This document shows, piece after piece, positions 12,344 to 23,559 of a stretch of 64,000 bases of DNA. The stretch covers positions 6,119,310 to 6,183,309 of the forward strand of contig JAJEKV010000025.1 of the NCBI GenBank assembly GCA_021234155.1, written 5' to 3'. Origin of the DNA: Isoetes taiwanensis (Eukaryota; Streptophyta; Lycopodiopsida; Isoetales; Isoetaceae). Each line of letters starts with the position of its first letter. The first letter of the stretch is position 1. The translations under genes and the position numbers were made by a program. The notes under the pieces were generated by a model. That model was not told the DNA's origin. It saw only the letters and a program-made list of their open reading frames with translations, and did not search any database.

Positions 12344-13682
12344 TCACTTCAATCTATTTAGAATCAGACAAAATATAAAATTTTAATTTTTAGTGATTTA
12401 ACAAATTTAAAATTGCCAATCATGATAATTTTTAAATTTGCTTTAGGAAAAATTTTAAGTTGAAATTAATTAAATGATAAAGTTAATGTTTTAATAATAA
12501 CTATTGAATAATTTATTATTGATGAAATAAAATATAATCAATAATAAGCTATTTAATTTTTAAAATATAAGTGTAATTAGTTAATTAATGTCAATCTAAA
12601 AGATTCTTCTATGGATATTTCTAAAAAATAACATTTTAATCATAGAGAGTTTATCTTGGATTAAAATTTAATTCTAAATAGAGCAAAGTGAAAATTAGTT
12701 TAGAAAGCAATCTTATACTTTAGTAGCCATCATACTTTTGATCTAAAGGTAAATTGAACGAATTTTTGAAATCAATAAGAGTTGAAAATACTTATAATCT
12801 TATCATGACATCCTTGAAGTGTATCTATTAGATTTGAATAAGTCCAAATTTTGTTAAATATGTCATAATGTTATTGGCATTGTTAGTAGATGATAGTAAT
12901 TTATTATAATGCTTTAAAACTTGCCTTATGGTCCAGAACAACTTCTATCTTCGATGGCTTACTGCTTGCGGTGTTTTGATATGTACTAAGGAAAGCTCAA
13001 TAACCTGTATATTTTACCACGTCTATGCAGCTAGATGGTTAATGTGGCAGGACATCCCAAATATGTATGTACAAGCGAAAATGAATGTGGCAGGGTTGAG
13101 ATAGATCATTATTAGTAAATAGAAATCGAGCACAAGTGCTATTTTTCTTCTAATATATCAAGATCAAATGGTCCCTTATGTTGCTCCATTTGTAAGAGGG
13201 ACGAAAGCACATAGTTTGTGCTTCCGTATGGGCTTCCTTGCACAGTCTTCTCATCTGACCACCCAAATTTGTAGGATTTCTAAGACTGAACTCTTTATAT
13301 TTTTTCTCTATGTTTTTTTCCAATTCACATCCATTGCCGAGTTAGAGCCAAAGATGTACCTCAAGAAGGCTCATAAAAGAAAAGATCAAGAAGAAGAGCT
13401 TTCTTGGTAACGACCACCAAGACAAGGTATGCCAGAAAATGATTAGAACTCTTGAAATGATAACCTCAAACGACATCTTTCACTTCTATCACATATTCTT
13501 CTGTGCCATCTGGGAAATAGTTTTGATTGGCTTAAACATACTATAAATATTGCTTATGTTTGCAGGCTTGCAACAAATTATATGAAATTAGAAGTTATTA
13601 AAATGCAGCATCTTTAAAGCTAGCAGATGCAATGGCAGTTCCATTTATTTCCTTTCAGTGTTTACTTTTTCTGGTGTTGCTC
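12344..13682. other. AT-rich sequence without recognisable genes
   Basis: Strongly AT-rich to about 12,900. An 80-codon plus-strand frame at 13168-13410 has no recognised motif. Nothing else stands out before the long repeat begins. Confidence 0.4.
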
Positions 13683-14015
13683 TAGCCAATGCTAACTGGA
13701 TCCATGTCTCTAAGGCTTTCGAAAACGATTTCTTTGGAGCATTCTATTCCATGCATGTTAAGATCGTCATTTTACTTTTGTATTAATATTTGTTATATTT
13801 GTATAGTTTGCTTATTTGAGGTGCCTATTAATGGTCATAATAAAGCTTGATCACTTGCTGCATTTTTAGATGTCATTGTTGCAATAGTTTGTTAGGGCTA
13901 TAGGTTGCCACTTCATGGTGATATAATGGCGATTTATGCTATGTAGCCCAAGTTTAGTCGCACGAATCAAAAGCTTGCACCCATAGTTATCCCATAACAA
14001 AGTTGTAGTTAGGAT
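13683..14015 (+). repeat. left extension of the long repeat, shared only with the 60-kb copy
   Basis: This 333-bp stretch, beginning TAGCCAATGCTAACTGGATC, recurs nearly unchanged at 60063-60400, again leading into the ATGTTCTCCACC segment of the long repeat. The copies at 17.8, 21.9 and 26 kb have different sequence here (the CTCGAACGAATTAGAG side). Two junction types therefore exist in the family. Confidence 0.88.
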
Positions 14016-14459
14016 TCGATGTCATGTTCTCCACCTCTCATTCATCAGTGACCCATAGTTAAATTTTGATGTCATGTTTCCCATCTAGGTGCTAGAGGCT
14101 TGATCAATAATAACTCTATATAGAGTTGCATGCTCCGATAACATATGCTTTTTCTACGTATTTGGTGTATTTGTGCATAGAATAGACCATATATATATGT
14201 TTATGACTTTTGTTTTGAGCTTCTTAATGTACTACATTTGCTTAGCTAAACATATTTCGCATATGGGCAGTTTACATTTTGTTCATGAACTTTGTTGCTT
14301 TTAAAAATCGCCTCTTGAGATGCTAAAAGGGATACATTTTTTAGAAGATTAGTCATTAATGCCCTTACACGAAAAAGACAAGATTTGTTCTCATCTTCAT
14401 TTTTTCATGCAAATGTCCATTTTCTATCCTTCTTCAATTTCAATCATGTAAGATGCCCT

Positions 14460-14753
14460 TCATTCCACTGCATCTACAAAGATGATTATATATATGTAAT
14501 GTTCTATTGCACTTGCAAAATTTGATATCTTGACCCATTCCACACGTGCTTGAATAATGCCCGGCATTGCCAGGCACGCGTCTCTAGTTTGTAATACTTT
14601 GACACCATGTTGAAACTCAAAGTAAACCAATAAAGTCTCACCAACCAATAAAATTCCACCAACCATGATAGGCATTGGCACCATGTGATAATCCAGCCAA
14701 AGACACTTCAATGGGTTCTTTTGTAATTGCTCATCCACATAATTTTTTTGCAT
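14460..14753 (-). other. 97-codon open frame conserved among long-repeat copies, unidentified
   Basis: The frame ends in AIEHYIYIIIFVDAVE. Frames of 99 and 102 codons in the copies at 28510-28809 (plus) and 62217-62525 (minus) share most of the sequence, including YFEFQHGVKVLQTR. In copy B it is cut short by a deletion. Conservation may simply reflect recent copying. No domain is recognised. Confidence 0.3.
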
Positions 14754-15510
14754 AATTGGTGGATCATATTGCTGTAGAAGATGATGGTTATGTGCTTATA
14801 ATTATTTAAAAAGAAGAATCTTGGTTTCCATTACAATCAAATCCATTCGACATACTAAACATATCCCAGAATCAAATCTACAATCTCTTTCTAATGTCCA
14901 TATTGGTTACAACTTGGTTTCACACTTTGTTAATCCTCATTTGACACTATATTAAAAAATTGTAATTATAAAGGTATGATAAATTTGTACATCTTCACAA
15001 ATGTCAAGAAATTTGAAAGTTGGGTCTGTTTCATACCGTGATGTACTTTATTGACAATTTCTACTATTAGATTGGGTTCTTTTTTTTAATTTTCTATTTC
15101 GTCTAAAGACAATGTCATTGTCATTGATCTATCTTCAACTACTGGTTGATTGATCTATCTATCTTCATCTACATCAATGAAGGGTTGCCTTCTACGCATC
15201 ATCCACCTCTTTTTTGGACCCATCCTTGCATGCCAGACCGAGTTCTATGCGGCATAGGAAGGATAGGACGTTGATTTATTCCCAGAGGCCGCATACAGCA
15301 AGCATAGGAAAAGCGAGGCAGGAGAAGCTGCGGGAGTCTTTGCTAGAAGGGCACGTTAGTAGTATTTGTATCGATTACAACCAACAAATTGTGTGGTCTG
15401 GATCTCTGCCATGTGATAGAGGGACCAGTAAAAGGAAAGGGTCCTTTTGCTCGACACGTGGCGCCAATATTTTGCTACAAATACTACATAGGTTGGGTAG
15501 TTGGTTGTAT

Positions 15511-15597
15511 GCAAATTTGGGATTGCGTGTATTCTTGGGTAGGGCCATGCTAATATTTTCTCCATCGTCTCATGTTTATCGGATGTGCCGAAGGATC
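15511..15597 (-). pseudogene. U6 snRNA-like sequence, copy A
   Basis: On the minus strand it reads CCTTCGGCACATCCGATAAA, then ACGAT, then TTAGCATGGCCC, CCAAG and ACACGCA, in U6 order and spacing. These are the 5' stem-loop flank and the central conserved part of U6. Mismatches fall in AGAGAAGATTAGCA (read as AGAAAATATTAGCA) and GCGCAAGG (read as CCCAAGA). The plant U6 upstream element and TATA box at -30 are absent and no T-run follows, so I call it a pseudogene carried inside the repeat. Confidence 0.78.
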
Positions 15598-15822
15598 AAA
15601 TTCGGATTTGATTCTGGCCTCAAAGCCCCTTCATCTCCAAACTAGCCCTTCTAGTTCAAACTCATCAAACCTGAATCGAAATCCCGTTGCTGACTAATTT
15701 GGGCCGAAAATGATATGATGAGCGTTAATATGTTGAAAGGTTTCAGAAATGGCCAATTGGGTTCGTGTATAATTTCTCATCCACATAGTTCCTCTGCATG
15801 ATCGGCGGATCTTACTGCTTCA

Positions 15823-15933
15823 GAAGGTGATGGTTATGTTTTATCCTTCGCCCGACTACCAATTGATCATTTTCTAAAACCACGAATTTGGATTCCCTCA
15901 TCCGGGCAAAGGATAAAACATAACCATCATCTT
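15823..15933. repeat. foldback, 33-bp arms, in copy A
   Basis: The left arm (15823-15855), containing GATGGTTATGTTTTATCC, and the right arm (15901-15933), containing GGATAAAACATAACCATC, pair over about 30 of 33 positions around a 45-base loop. The same structure is present in copy B (near 19520-19630) and in copy D (27376-27490). Confidence 0.85.
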
Positions 15934-16316
15934 ACTGGCCGAGGGCTCAGCGGAAGGATGAGCACATCCAATTGATCATTTTTCTACCACGGGAATCCCT
16001 GCATAGTCGGCGGATCTCGGTCTTTGCGAAGATGGTGTATGTTCTCAAAATCACGGTGATCTGCAGTTTGCGGCATATCTAAACTTATGGATGGTAAGCA
16101 AATGTCACGGATCGTTATAATACTTTAATTATGAATGTTGTTATCCGCAAAGTTCTACTTGGCTGATGACATTTTAGGGAGCGAGGTGGATTTTATTTTG
16201 CGAACTGTTCAGCGGAAGTCGCGAGATCGGAAAACCTTACAAGTTGATTTTGGCCCCATAAGCAGCAAAGCAGTGCTCTTGCCTCCTTCATAGTAAGAAT
16301 AAGGTCACATGAGGAG

Positions 16317-16556
16317 GTCGACATGGTATAATCCATGTCGACGCGGAATATATAAATTGTCTTGGAATTATGGCAGAATCATATTTGCACAAATGATGCC
16401 ACTGTGTTACATAAGCAGGTTGCATGAGCATTTTGGATGGTCCATCTACTATGAAATCCTTCTACTGCTACATATTCCAATCCAAGGTATTCATGTCAAC
16501 ATGAATCAATTCAGTCGAGGAGGTAAGCCGGTGGAACCGATTCATGTTGACATGAA
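16317..16556. repeat. cluster of near-palindromic CATG motifs, copy A
   Basis: It contains GTCGACATGG...CCATGTCGAC (16317-16342), TTCATGTCAACATGAA (16490-16505) and its reverse complement TTCATGTTGACATGAA (16541-16556). More CATGTCAAA half-sites follow up to 16600. The same set recurs in copies B, D and E. It could form cruciforms or serve as paired protein-binding sites. No function is shown. Confidence 0.85.
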
Positions 16557-17220
16557 GCACTCCATGTCAAAATGCCTCATGTGAACCATGTCAAAAGATG
16601 TTTTGATGTACAGTGAGATGTATCTTCGTATGACCTTACCTTAAAAAGCGGGTTCTAAACATGAGACTTTCTTATATAATGAAGCACCTTTTGTGGTATT
16701 TACCTTGTAAAGGTTTGTTTACGGTACTGCACATCTTCTTCAATAAGCAAACTAGTTTTGCGACTTAGGTAGCCAACATGTTTTGTCCATGATTTACGCA
16801 CGCAAAGCCAATATCTTTGAAGTTCATGCATAAAATAAGAATGTTGATGAAATGATCAAACAATGGTGCATACAATTCAATGAAGTTTTAAATGCACTTA
16901 ATTCCTAGCAATCCACTCCAATATTTGCATTCAAATTCTATAGCAATTAACAACATTCAAGAATATTAGACTTAGAGACAGGAAATGTACTTACAATAAA
17001 AATATAGTTGAGGCATGTTTGTATTTTGTGTTGCATGGCTAGAATATCCAAATTTATGTATACATTAATGGCACAATCAATCCCGGGTACACTTTTGCCT
17101 ATTTATATAATGGAAATTACATTCTCGGGATTGCTCCTGCGATTTTCCTCCAACGAATTGGATCATTCCACTTCCATGACTAATAGAAATCTCGGGCAAT
17201 TAGAGTTGAAAGGCGGGTTT

Positions 17221-17760
17221 GAGTATCATGTTCTCCACCTCTCATTCATCCCATTGACCCATAGTTAAATTTTGATATCATGTTTTCCCATCGGGTGCTA
17301 GGGTTGATCAATAATAACTCTATGTAGAGTTGCATGCTCAGATAACATATGCTTTTCTCATTATTTGGTGTAGATATATATATATATGTAAGAATGTTGA
17401 TGAAATGATCAAACAATGGTGCATGAATTCAATGAAGTTTTAAATGCACTTAATTCTGAAATCCACTCCAATGTTGCATTCAAATTCTATGGCAAGTACA
17501 ACAACATTCAGAATATTAGACTTAGAGACGAAATGTACTTGCGGCAAAAATATAGTTGAGACATGTTTGTATTTTTTGTATTCACGGTGAGATATCCCAA
17601 ATTTATGTATACGGTAATGGCTGATCAATGGTACTTTTGCCTATTATAATGGAAATTACATTCTCGGGATTGCTCTTGCGGAATTTTCCTCCAATTCGGA
17701 TCATTCCACTTCCATATGACTAATAGAAATCTCGAACGAATTAGAGTTGAAAATGGGATT
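17221..17760 (+). repeat. 540-bp partial unit inserted between copies A and B
   Basis: It repeats the junction part of the unit: the ATGTTCTCCACC to ATATATATATG segment, then again AAGAATGTTGATGAAATGAT to the next TGATGTCATG. It looks like an unequal-exchange product between neighbouring units joined at the ATATAT tract. Confidence 0.8.
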
Positions 17761-19211
17761 TGATGTCATGTTCTCCACCTCTCATTCATCAGTGACCCAT
17801 AGTTAAATTTTGATATCATGTTTCCCATCTAGGTGCTAGAGGGTTGATCAATAATAACTCTATGTAGAGTTGCATGCTCCGATAACATATGCTTTTTCTA
17901 CGTATTTGGTGTATTTGTGCATAGAATAGACCATATATATATGTTTATGTTCTTGATGTACTACATCTGCTTAGCTAAATATATTTCGCATATGGGTAGT
18001 TTACATTTTGTTTATGAACTTTGTTGCTTTTAAAATTTGCCTCTTGAGATGCTAAAAGGGATACATTTTTTAGAAGATTAGTCATTAATGCCCTTACACA
18101 AAGAAGACAAGATTTGTTCTCATCTTCATCTTTCATGCAAATGTCCATTTCCTATCCTTCTTCAATTTCAATCATGTAAGATGCCCTTCATTCCACTCCA
18201 TCTACAAAGATGATTATTATATGTAATGTTCTATTGCACTTGCAAAATTTGATATCATTGACCCATTCCACACGTGCTTGAATAATGCCCGGCATGCTGG
18301 GCACGCGTCTCTAGTTTGTAGTACTTTGACACCATGTTGAAAAAAGTCTCACCAACCAATGAAATCCCACAACCCATGATAGGCATTGGCACCATGTGAT
18401 AATCCAGCCAAAGACACTTCAATGGGTTCTTTTGTAATTGCTCATCCACATAATTTTTTTGCATAATTGGTGGATCATATTGCTGTAGAAGATGATGGTT
18501 ATGTGCTTATAATTATTTAAAAAGAAGAATCTTGGTTTCCATTACAATCAAATCCATTCGACATACTAAACATATCCCAGAATCAAATCTACAATCTCTT
18601 TCTAATGTCCATATTGGTTACAACTTGGTTTCACACTTTGTTAATCCTCATTTGACACTATATTAAAAAATTGTAATTATAAGGTAGCAATAAATTTGTA
18701 CATCTTCACAAACGTCAAGAAATTTGAAAGTTGGGTCTGTTTCATACCGTGATGTACTTTATTGACAATTTCTACTATTAGATTGGGTTCTTTTTTTTAA
18801 TTTTCTATTTCGTCTAAAGACAATGTCATTGTCATTGATCTATCTTCAACTACTGGTTGATTGATCTATCTATCTTCATCTACATCAATGAAGGGTTGCC
18901 TTCTACGCATCATCCACCTCTTTTTTGGACCCATCCTTGCATGCCAGACCGAGTTCTATGCAGCATAGGAAGGATAGGACGTTGGTTATTCCAGAGGCAC
19001 GCCACGAAGCATAGGAGAAAGGCAGAGCAGGAAGCTTCCTGGAGTACTGCTAGAAGACGTTAGTGACTGTATCGATTACAACCAACAAATTGTGTGGTCT
19101 GGATCTCTGCCATGTGATAGAGGGACCAGTAAAAGGAAAGGGTCCTTTTGCTCGACACGTGGCGCCAATATTTTGCTACAAATACTACATAGGTTGGGTA
19201 GTTGATTGTAT

Positions 19212-19298
19212 GCAAATTTGGGATTGCGTGTATTCTTGGGTAGGGCCATGCTAATATTTTCTCCATCGTCTCATGTTTATCGGATGTGCCGAAGGATC
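19212..19298 (-). pseudogene. U6 snRNA-like sequence, copy B
   Basis: It is practically identical to the sequence at 15511-15597 and sits at the same place in the unit, so the U6 sequence was part of the repeat before the copies arose. It carries the same substitutions from U6 and lacks promoter elements. Confidence 0.78.
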
Positions 19299-20034
19299 AA
19301 ATTCGGATTTGATTCTGGCCTCAAAGCCCCTTCATCTCCAAACTAGCCGCAGTTCAAACCGTAAACTTTGAATCGAAATCCCGTTGCTGACTAATTTGGG
19401 CCGAAAATGATATGATGAGCGTTAATATGTTGAAAGGTTTCAGAAATGGCCAATTGGGTTCGTGTATAATTTCTCATCCACATAGTTCCTGCACTTGATC
19501 GGTAGGATCTTCTGCCTTGAAGGTGATGGTTATGTTTTCTTGGCGGAGCTACCAATTGATCATTTTCTAAAACCACGAATTTGGATTCCCTCATCCGGGC
19601 AAAGGATAAAACATAACCATCATCTTCTGCTTGGCCGGGGCTCCAGCGGAAGGATAGGCTTTGTCAATTGATCATTTTCTACCGATCCCTGCGCCGTCGG
19701 TAGGATCTCGGTGCCTTGAGGAAGATGATTGTTATGTTTTATCCAAAATCCTGTTGATCTCACGGTTGCGGCATAATATCCTAAGCATGGATTAGGTAAA
19801 GCAGATATGCGGATGGGTTACTATCTTTGCTAATTATATGAATATTGTTATCACAAAGTTCTTGCAACTTTATTGACATTTTTAGGGGCGAGGTGGATTT
19901 TTTATTTTCTTGGAGAACTATTCAACGTCTTGAGGATCCGGGAAGCAACCTGAAGTGACATTTGATTTTGGCCCGAAGCTGACAAAAGCGGTGCTCTTGC
20001 CTCCTTCATAGTAAGAATAGGGTCACATGAGGAG

Positions 20035-20245
20035 GTCGACATGGTATAATCCATGTCGACATGAACCCTTATAAATTGTGTGGGTCTCATGATCATGTTG
20101 CACAAATGATGCCACGTGGCAATAAAAGATGGTCCATCTACTATGAAATCCTTCTACTGCTACATATTCCAATCCAAGGTATTCATGTCAACATGAATCA
20201 ATTGATCAAGAGGTAAGCGGGTGGAACGATTCATGTTGACATGAA
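20035..20245. repeat. cluster of near-palindromic CATG motifs, copy B
   Basis: It has the same three motifs as copy A: a hairpin at 20035-20060 and the two 16-bp motifs at 20182-20197 and 20230-20245. The flanking DNA has diverged while these motifs stay intact. Confidence 0.85.
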
Positions 20246-20562
20246 GCACTCAGTCAAATGCCTCATGTGGTGCATCAAAGATGTTTTGATGTCTAAGTAA
20301 GAAGATATGCGACATCTTCACGTGACTATACAGCAAAAGCGGAGTTCTAAACATGAGACTTTCTTATATAATAAGAAAGCACCTTTTGTAGGTATTTACC
20401 TTGTAAAGGTTTGTTCTGAACCTTCCACATCTTCTTCTAATAAGCAAGCTAATTCAACTTGAGTAGCCAACATGAACATCCCATGATTTACGCAAAGCCA
20501 ATATCTTTGAAGTTCATGCATAAAACAAGAATGTTGATGGGAAATGATCAAACAATGGTGCA

Positions 20563-21555
20563 TTCTCATTTTGACTCGCGCGGCCTAACAACGTAGAAAG
20601 AGAGGAGCTTCCGTCGATCCGAGATGAAGGCTCGAGAAATGCCCCATAGTGGAGGAATGCGAGGAGTAAGCGAGGCGAAGGATAGGAAGGAATCACGAGA
20701 AGATAGGAAGCGCCGAGGAAGGGATCGCCCGGGGAAAGGTCGCCTTGAGGGCCAAGGTAGAAGAGAACCGAGAGCGATAAGCGCCCGAGGAAGGGATCGC
20801 CGGAAAGGTCAGGTCGAGAGAAACAAGAATGATAGGAAATGCCACGAAAGGTCAACCCATGCAAGAGAAGCCCCTCCTGCGCATGAGCATAAGTATAACA
20901 CGAAACAACTGGCTGAAATGGATGGGGCTTTTCTATTCATCCCAGCCAGTCTTAATTACAATGGTAGAGAGTGGGTAGCTGCATGTCATAAGCTACCCAA
21001 AAACAAAAATACAGGGAATATCCGGTCTGTACACGGACCCCAAAATACAAAAATATATCATAGATGTTTGGCTAGTGTATTTACTGGGGCTTATCATGCG
21101 AGGGATTAAAAACCCAGCCCTTTTGGGTTTGAGGAAAAACCCTAGCCGATAAGCCTAGGCGTTAAGGCTGGGCTGTAGAGTACTAAACTTCCCAAAACCC
21201 GCGCTCCAAAAAGAAACCAGCGTCGTGCAGCGCTTACAATGTACTGCATAAGACCACAAAACACAATAGAGAAAGGAGCAAAAACCTGCAGCGAGGGCTG
21301 ATTAAGCGCGTGCCACGCGGAGCAAACATATATAAACAAAATACTTAGGGAGGGAGGGAGAGAGCATAGAACACCAACACGAAACAACTTCTTTGGCGAA
21401 GAAGCGTAGATGAGAGGTACGAGGCGAATGCGGGGAAAATAGCGATCCCCTAGGATAGAGGAGGCGAAATGCATGCAATGCATGCGAACTAGCGCATGCA
21501 ACTCTTGCGTAACAAATTAAAACTTTCGAGAATGCAGCGATCCGTCGGATCGATC
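20563..21555. mobile_element. 993-bp insertion in copy B, unidentified
   Basis: It is flanked by TGCA on both sides (20559-20562 and 21556-21559) and absent from copy A, so it is an insertion with a short target repeat. Alternatively it is an LTR-like segment of the form TGCA...TGCA. It holds an imperfect 71-bp-spaced repeat (GAGGAAGGGATCGCC, at about 20712 and 20783), a canonical TATATAAA at about 21331 on the plus strand, and a 161-codon Arg-rich open frame. No terminal inverted repeats are seen. A solo LTR is possible. Confidence 0.6.
20624..21109 (+). other. 161-codon Arg/Lys-rich open frame in the insertion, unidentified
   Basis: The first 80 residues are dominated by Arg, Gly, Lys and Glu, reflecting the local GC-rich repeat. 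The rest (for example NGREWVAACHKLPKNKN) is more protein-like, but I recognise no family. It may be chance or a piece of element coding. Confidence 0.25.
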
Positions 21556-21904
21556 TGCATACAATTCAATGAAGTTTTAAATGCGCCCAATTCACAGCAA
21601 TCCACTCCAATGTTACATTCAAATTCTATATGGCAAGTACAACAACATTCAAGAATATTAGACTTAGAGACGAAATGTACTTGCAATAAAAATATAGTTG
21701 AGGCATGTTTGTATTTTGTGTTACATGTGAGATATCCCAAATTTATGTATACATTAATGGCACAATCAATCAGACTGCACCTGCCTATTTATAATGGAAA
21801 TTACATTCTCCGGGATTGCTCCTCTGATTTTCCTCCAATTCGGATCATTCCACTTCCATATGACTAATAGAAATCTCGAACGAATTAGAGTTGAAAATGG
21901 GATT

Positions 21905-22737
21905 TGATGTCATGTTCTCCACCTCTCATTCATCAGTGACCCATAGTTAAATTTTGATATCATGTTTCCCATCTAGGTGCTAGAGGGTTGATCAATAATA
22001 ACTCTATGTAGAGTTGCATGCTCCGATAACATATGCTTTTTCTACGTATTTGGTGTATTTGTGCATAGAATAGACCATATATATATGTTTATGACTTTTG
22101 TTTTGAGCTTCTTGATGTACTACATCTGCTTAGCTAAACATATTTCGCATATGGGTAGTTTACATTTTGTTTATGAACTTTGTTGCTTTTAAAAATTGCC
22201 TCTTGAGATGCTAAAAGGGATACATTTTTTAGAAGATTAGTCATTAATGCCCTTACACAAAGAAGACAAGATTTGTTCTCATCTTCATCTTTCATGCAAA
22301 TGTCCATTTCCTATCCTTCTTCAATTTCAATCATGTAAGATGCCCTTCATTCCACTCCATCTACAAAGATGATTATTATATGTAATGTTCTATTGCACTT
22401 GCAAAATTTGATATCATTGACCCATTCCACACGTGCTTGAATAATGCCCGGCATTGCTGGGCACGCGTCTCTAGTTTATAGTACTTTGACACCATGTTGA
22501 AACTCAAAGTAAACCAATAAAGTCTCGCCAACCAATGAAATCCCACAAACCATGATAGGCATTGGCACCATGTGATAATCCAGCTAAAGACACTTCAATG
22601 GGTTCTTTTGTAATTGCTCATCCACGTAATTCTTTTGCATAATTGATGGATCATATTGCTGTAGAAGATGATGGTTATGTGCCTATAAGTATTTAAATTT
22701 GAAGAATCTTGGTTTCCAGTACAATCAAATCCAGTGA
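21905..22737 (+). repeat. long repeat family, direct copy C, truncated
   Basis: It follows copy B head to tail and matches 14019-14835 of copy A, ending at CAATCAAATCCA. The next part of the unit follows in inverted orientation. Confidence 0.87.
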
Positions 22738-23081
22738 CGCAACCCTTGATGTAGATGAAGATAGATAGATAGATAGATCAATCAATTAGTAGTTGAAGAT
22801 AGATCAATGACGATGACATTGTCTTTAGAAGAAATAGAAATTAAAAAAAGAACCCAATCTAGTAGTAGAAATTGTCAATAAAGTACATCACAGTATGAAA
22901 CAGATCCGACTTCTAAATTTCTTGACATTTATGAAGATGTACAAATTTATTGCTACCTTATAATTACAATTTTTTATTATAGTGTCAAATGAGAATTAAC
23001 AAATTGTGAAACCAATTTGTAGCCAATATGGACATTAGAAAGAGATTGTAGATTTGATTTTGAGATATGTTTAGTATGAGC
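22738..23081 (-). repeat. inverted 344-bp fragment of the long repeat
   Basis: The segment beginning GCAACCCTTGATGTAGATG is the reverse complement of 14836-15195 in copy A (also 28118-28435 in plus orientation). Copy C therefore turns back on itself here: the part that should follow is inverted. A breakpoint repair or inversion is inferred. Confidence 0.85.
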
Positions 23082-23559
23082 AAGCCCATGTTTTAAACTT
23101 GCTTGCTAAATACCAAAGAAATGTCAAATTCAAAAGCTATTATCACATCTAATCTCCGAACAAGTTGCTATCAATAAGTTCAAAATCCAGCCTGCAGTGA
23201 TATTGTTAACTATGACGTCAACATGTTCATAAGCCAACCTGCAGTTGACATTGTTATCACATCAATGAAGTTTCACCTCCTCCTTAGAACTATGCATTTG
23301 ATTTGAGCTTCAAATTCTGAGAGACCAAGAATTTCTAGAGCATGACTGAAATATTACTTGGCATTGTTTGAATGGAGGCGCTTGATCACTTATAGGAAGT
23401 GTTTAAGCCACGGCTTGTCTGATTTTTGCAACAAGCCCTAACTTACCAGTGCCATTGAGAGGAATTATACATTTTTCATCTTGGAAAGACCACTGCAAAA
23501 AAGATACTACAACCTCTTCCATATGCAAATTCACTTTAAGGATTCAAGGTAGGCGTGTG
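23082..23559. other. unassigned sequence between repeat and epimerase fragment
   Basis: No known motif, apart from a short internal repeat: CAGCCTGCAGTGAtattgtta and CAACCTGCAGTTGAcattgtta recur near 23190 and 23240. It might hold intron or downstream sequence of the minus-strand epimerase gene piece. Confidence 0.35.

Larger units (their letters stand above)
14016..17220 (+). repeat. long repeat family, direct copy A (about 3.2 kb unit)
   Basis: I take the unit from the TGATGTCATGTTCTCCACC motif to its next occurrence at 17221. In order it holds a 16-bp palindrome (AACTCTATATAGAGTT, near 14116), AT-rich CATATATATATG, a 97-codon minus frame, a U6-like sequence (minus), a foldback, palindromic CATG clusters, and the CTTAGAGAC/TATGTATACATTAATGG segment. 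No transposase, RT or integrase coding was found. It could be a macrosatellite, a large non-autonomous transposon or Helitron-like, but no diagnostic ends were seen. Confidence 0.85.
17761..21904 (+). repeat. long repeat family, direct copy B, interrupted by a 993-bp insert
   Basis: It matches copy A in order across its length. Stretches of several hundred bases (for example 18480-18960 against 14760-15240) are almost identical. They alternate with short, highly divergent patches full of small indels (for example 18980-19060). A 993-bp segment at 20563-21555 is absent from copy A. Without it the unit is about 3.15 kb. Confidence 0.87.

Noticed and set aside
15356-15565. Minus-strand frame beginning MEKILAWPYPRIHAIPNLHT and its twin at 19060-19266
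   Set aside because: Its first part is a translation of the U6-like sequence (AAAATATTAGCATGG), so it is not a protein gene.
15511-15597. A functional U6 gene
   Set aside because: Several substitutions lie in the conserved central region, and there is no upstream element, no TATA box at the right distance, and no terminal T-run.
14016-17220. The long repeat as a Helitron
   Set aside because: Helitrons would fit gene-fragment content, but I found no TC start or CTRR end with a preceding hairpin at a shared border. Left open rather than called.
13683-23081. Direct copies as the two LTRs of one giant LTR element
   Set aside because: Units are too long for LTRs, more than two copies occur, no primer-binding site or pol lies between A and B, and inverted copies exist.
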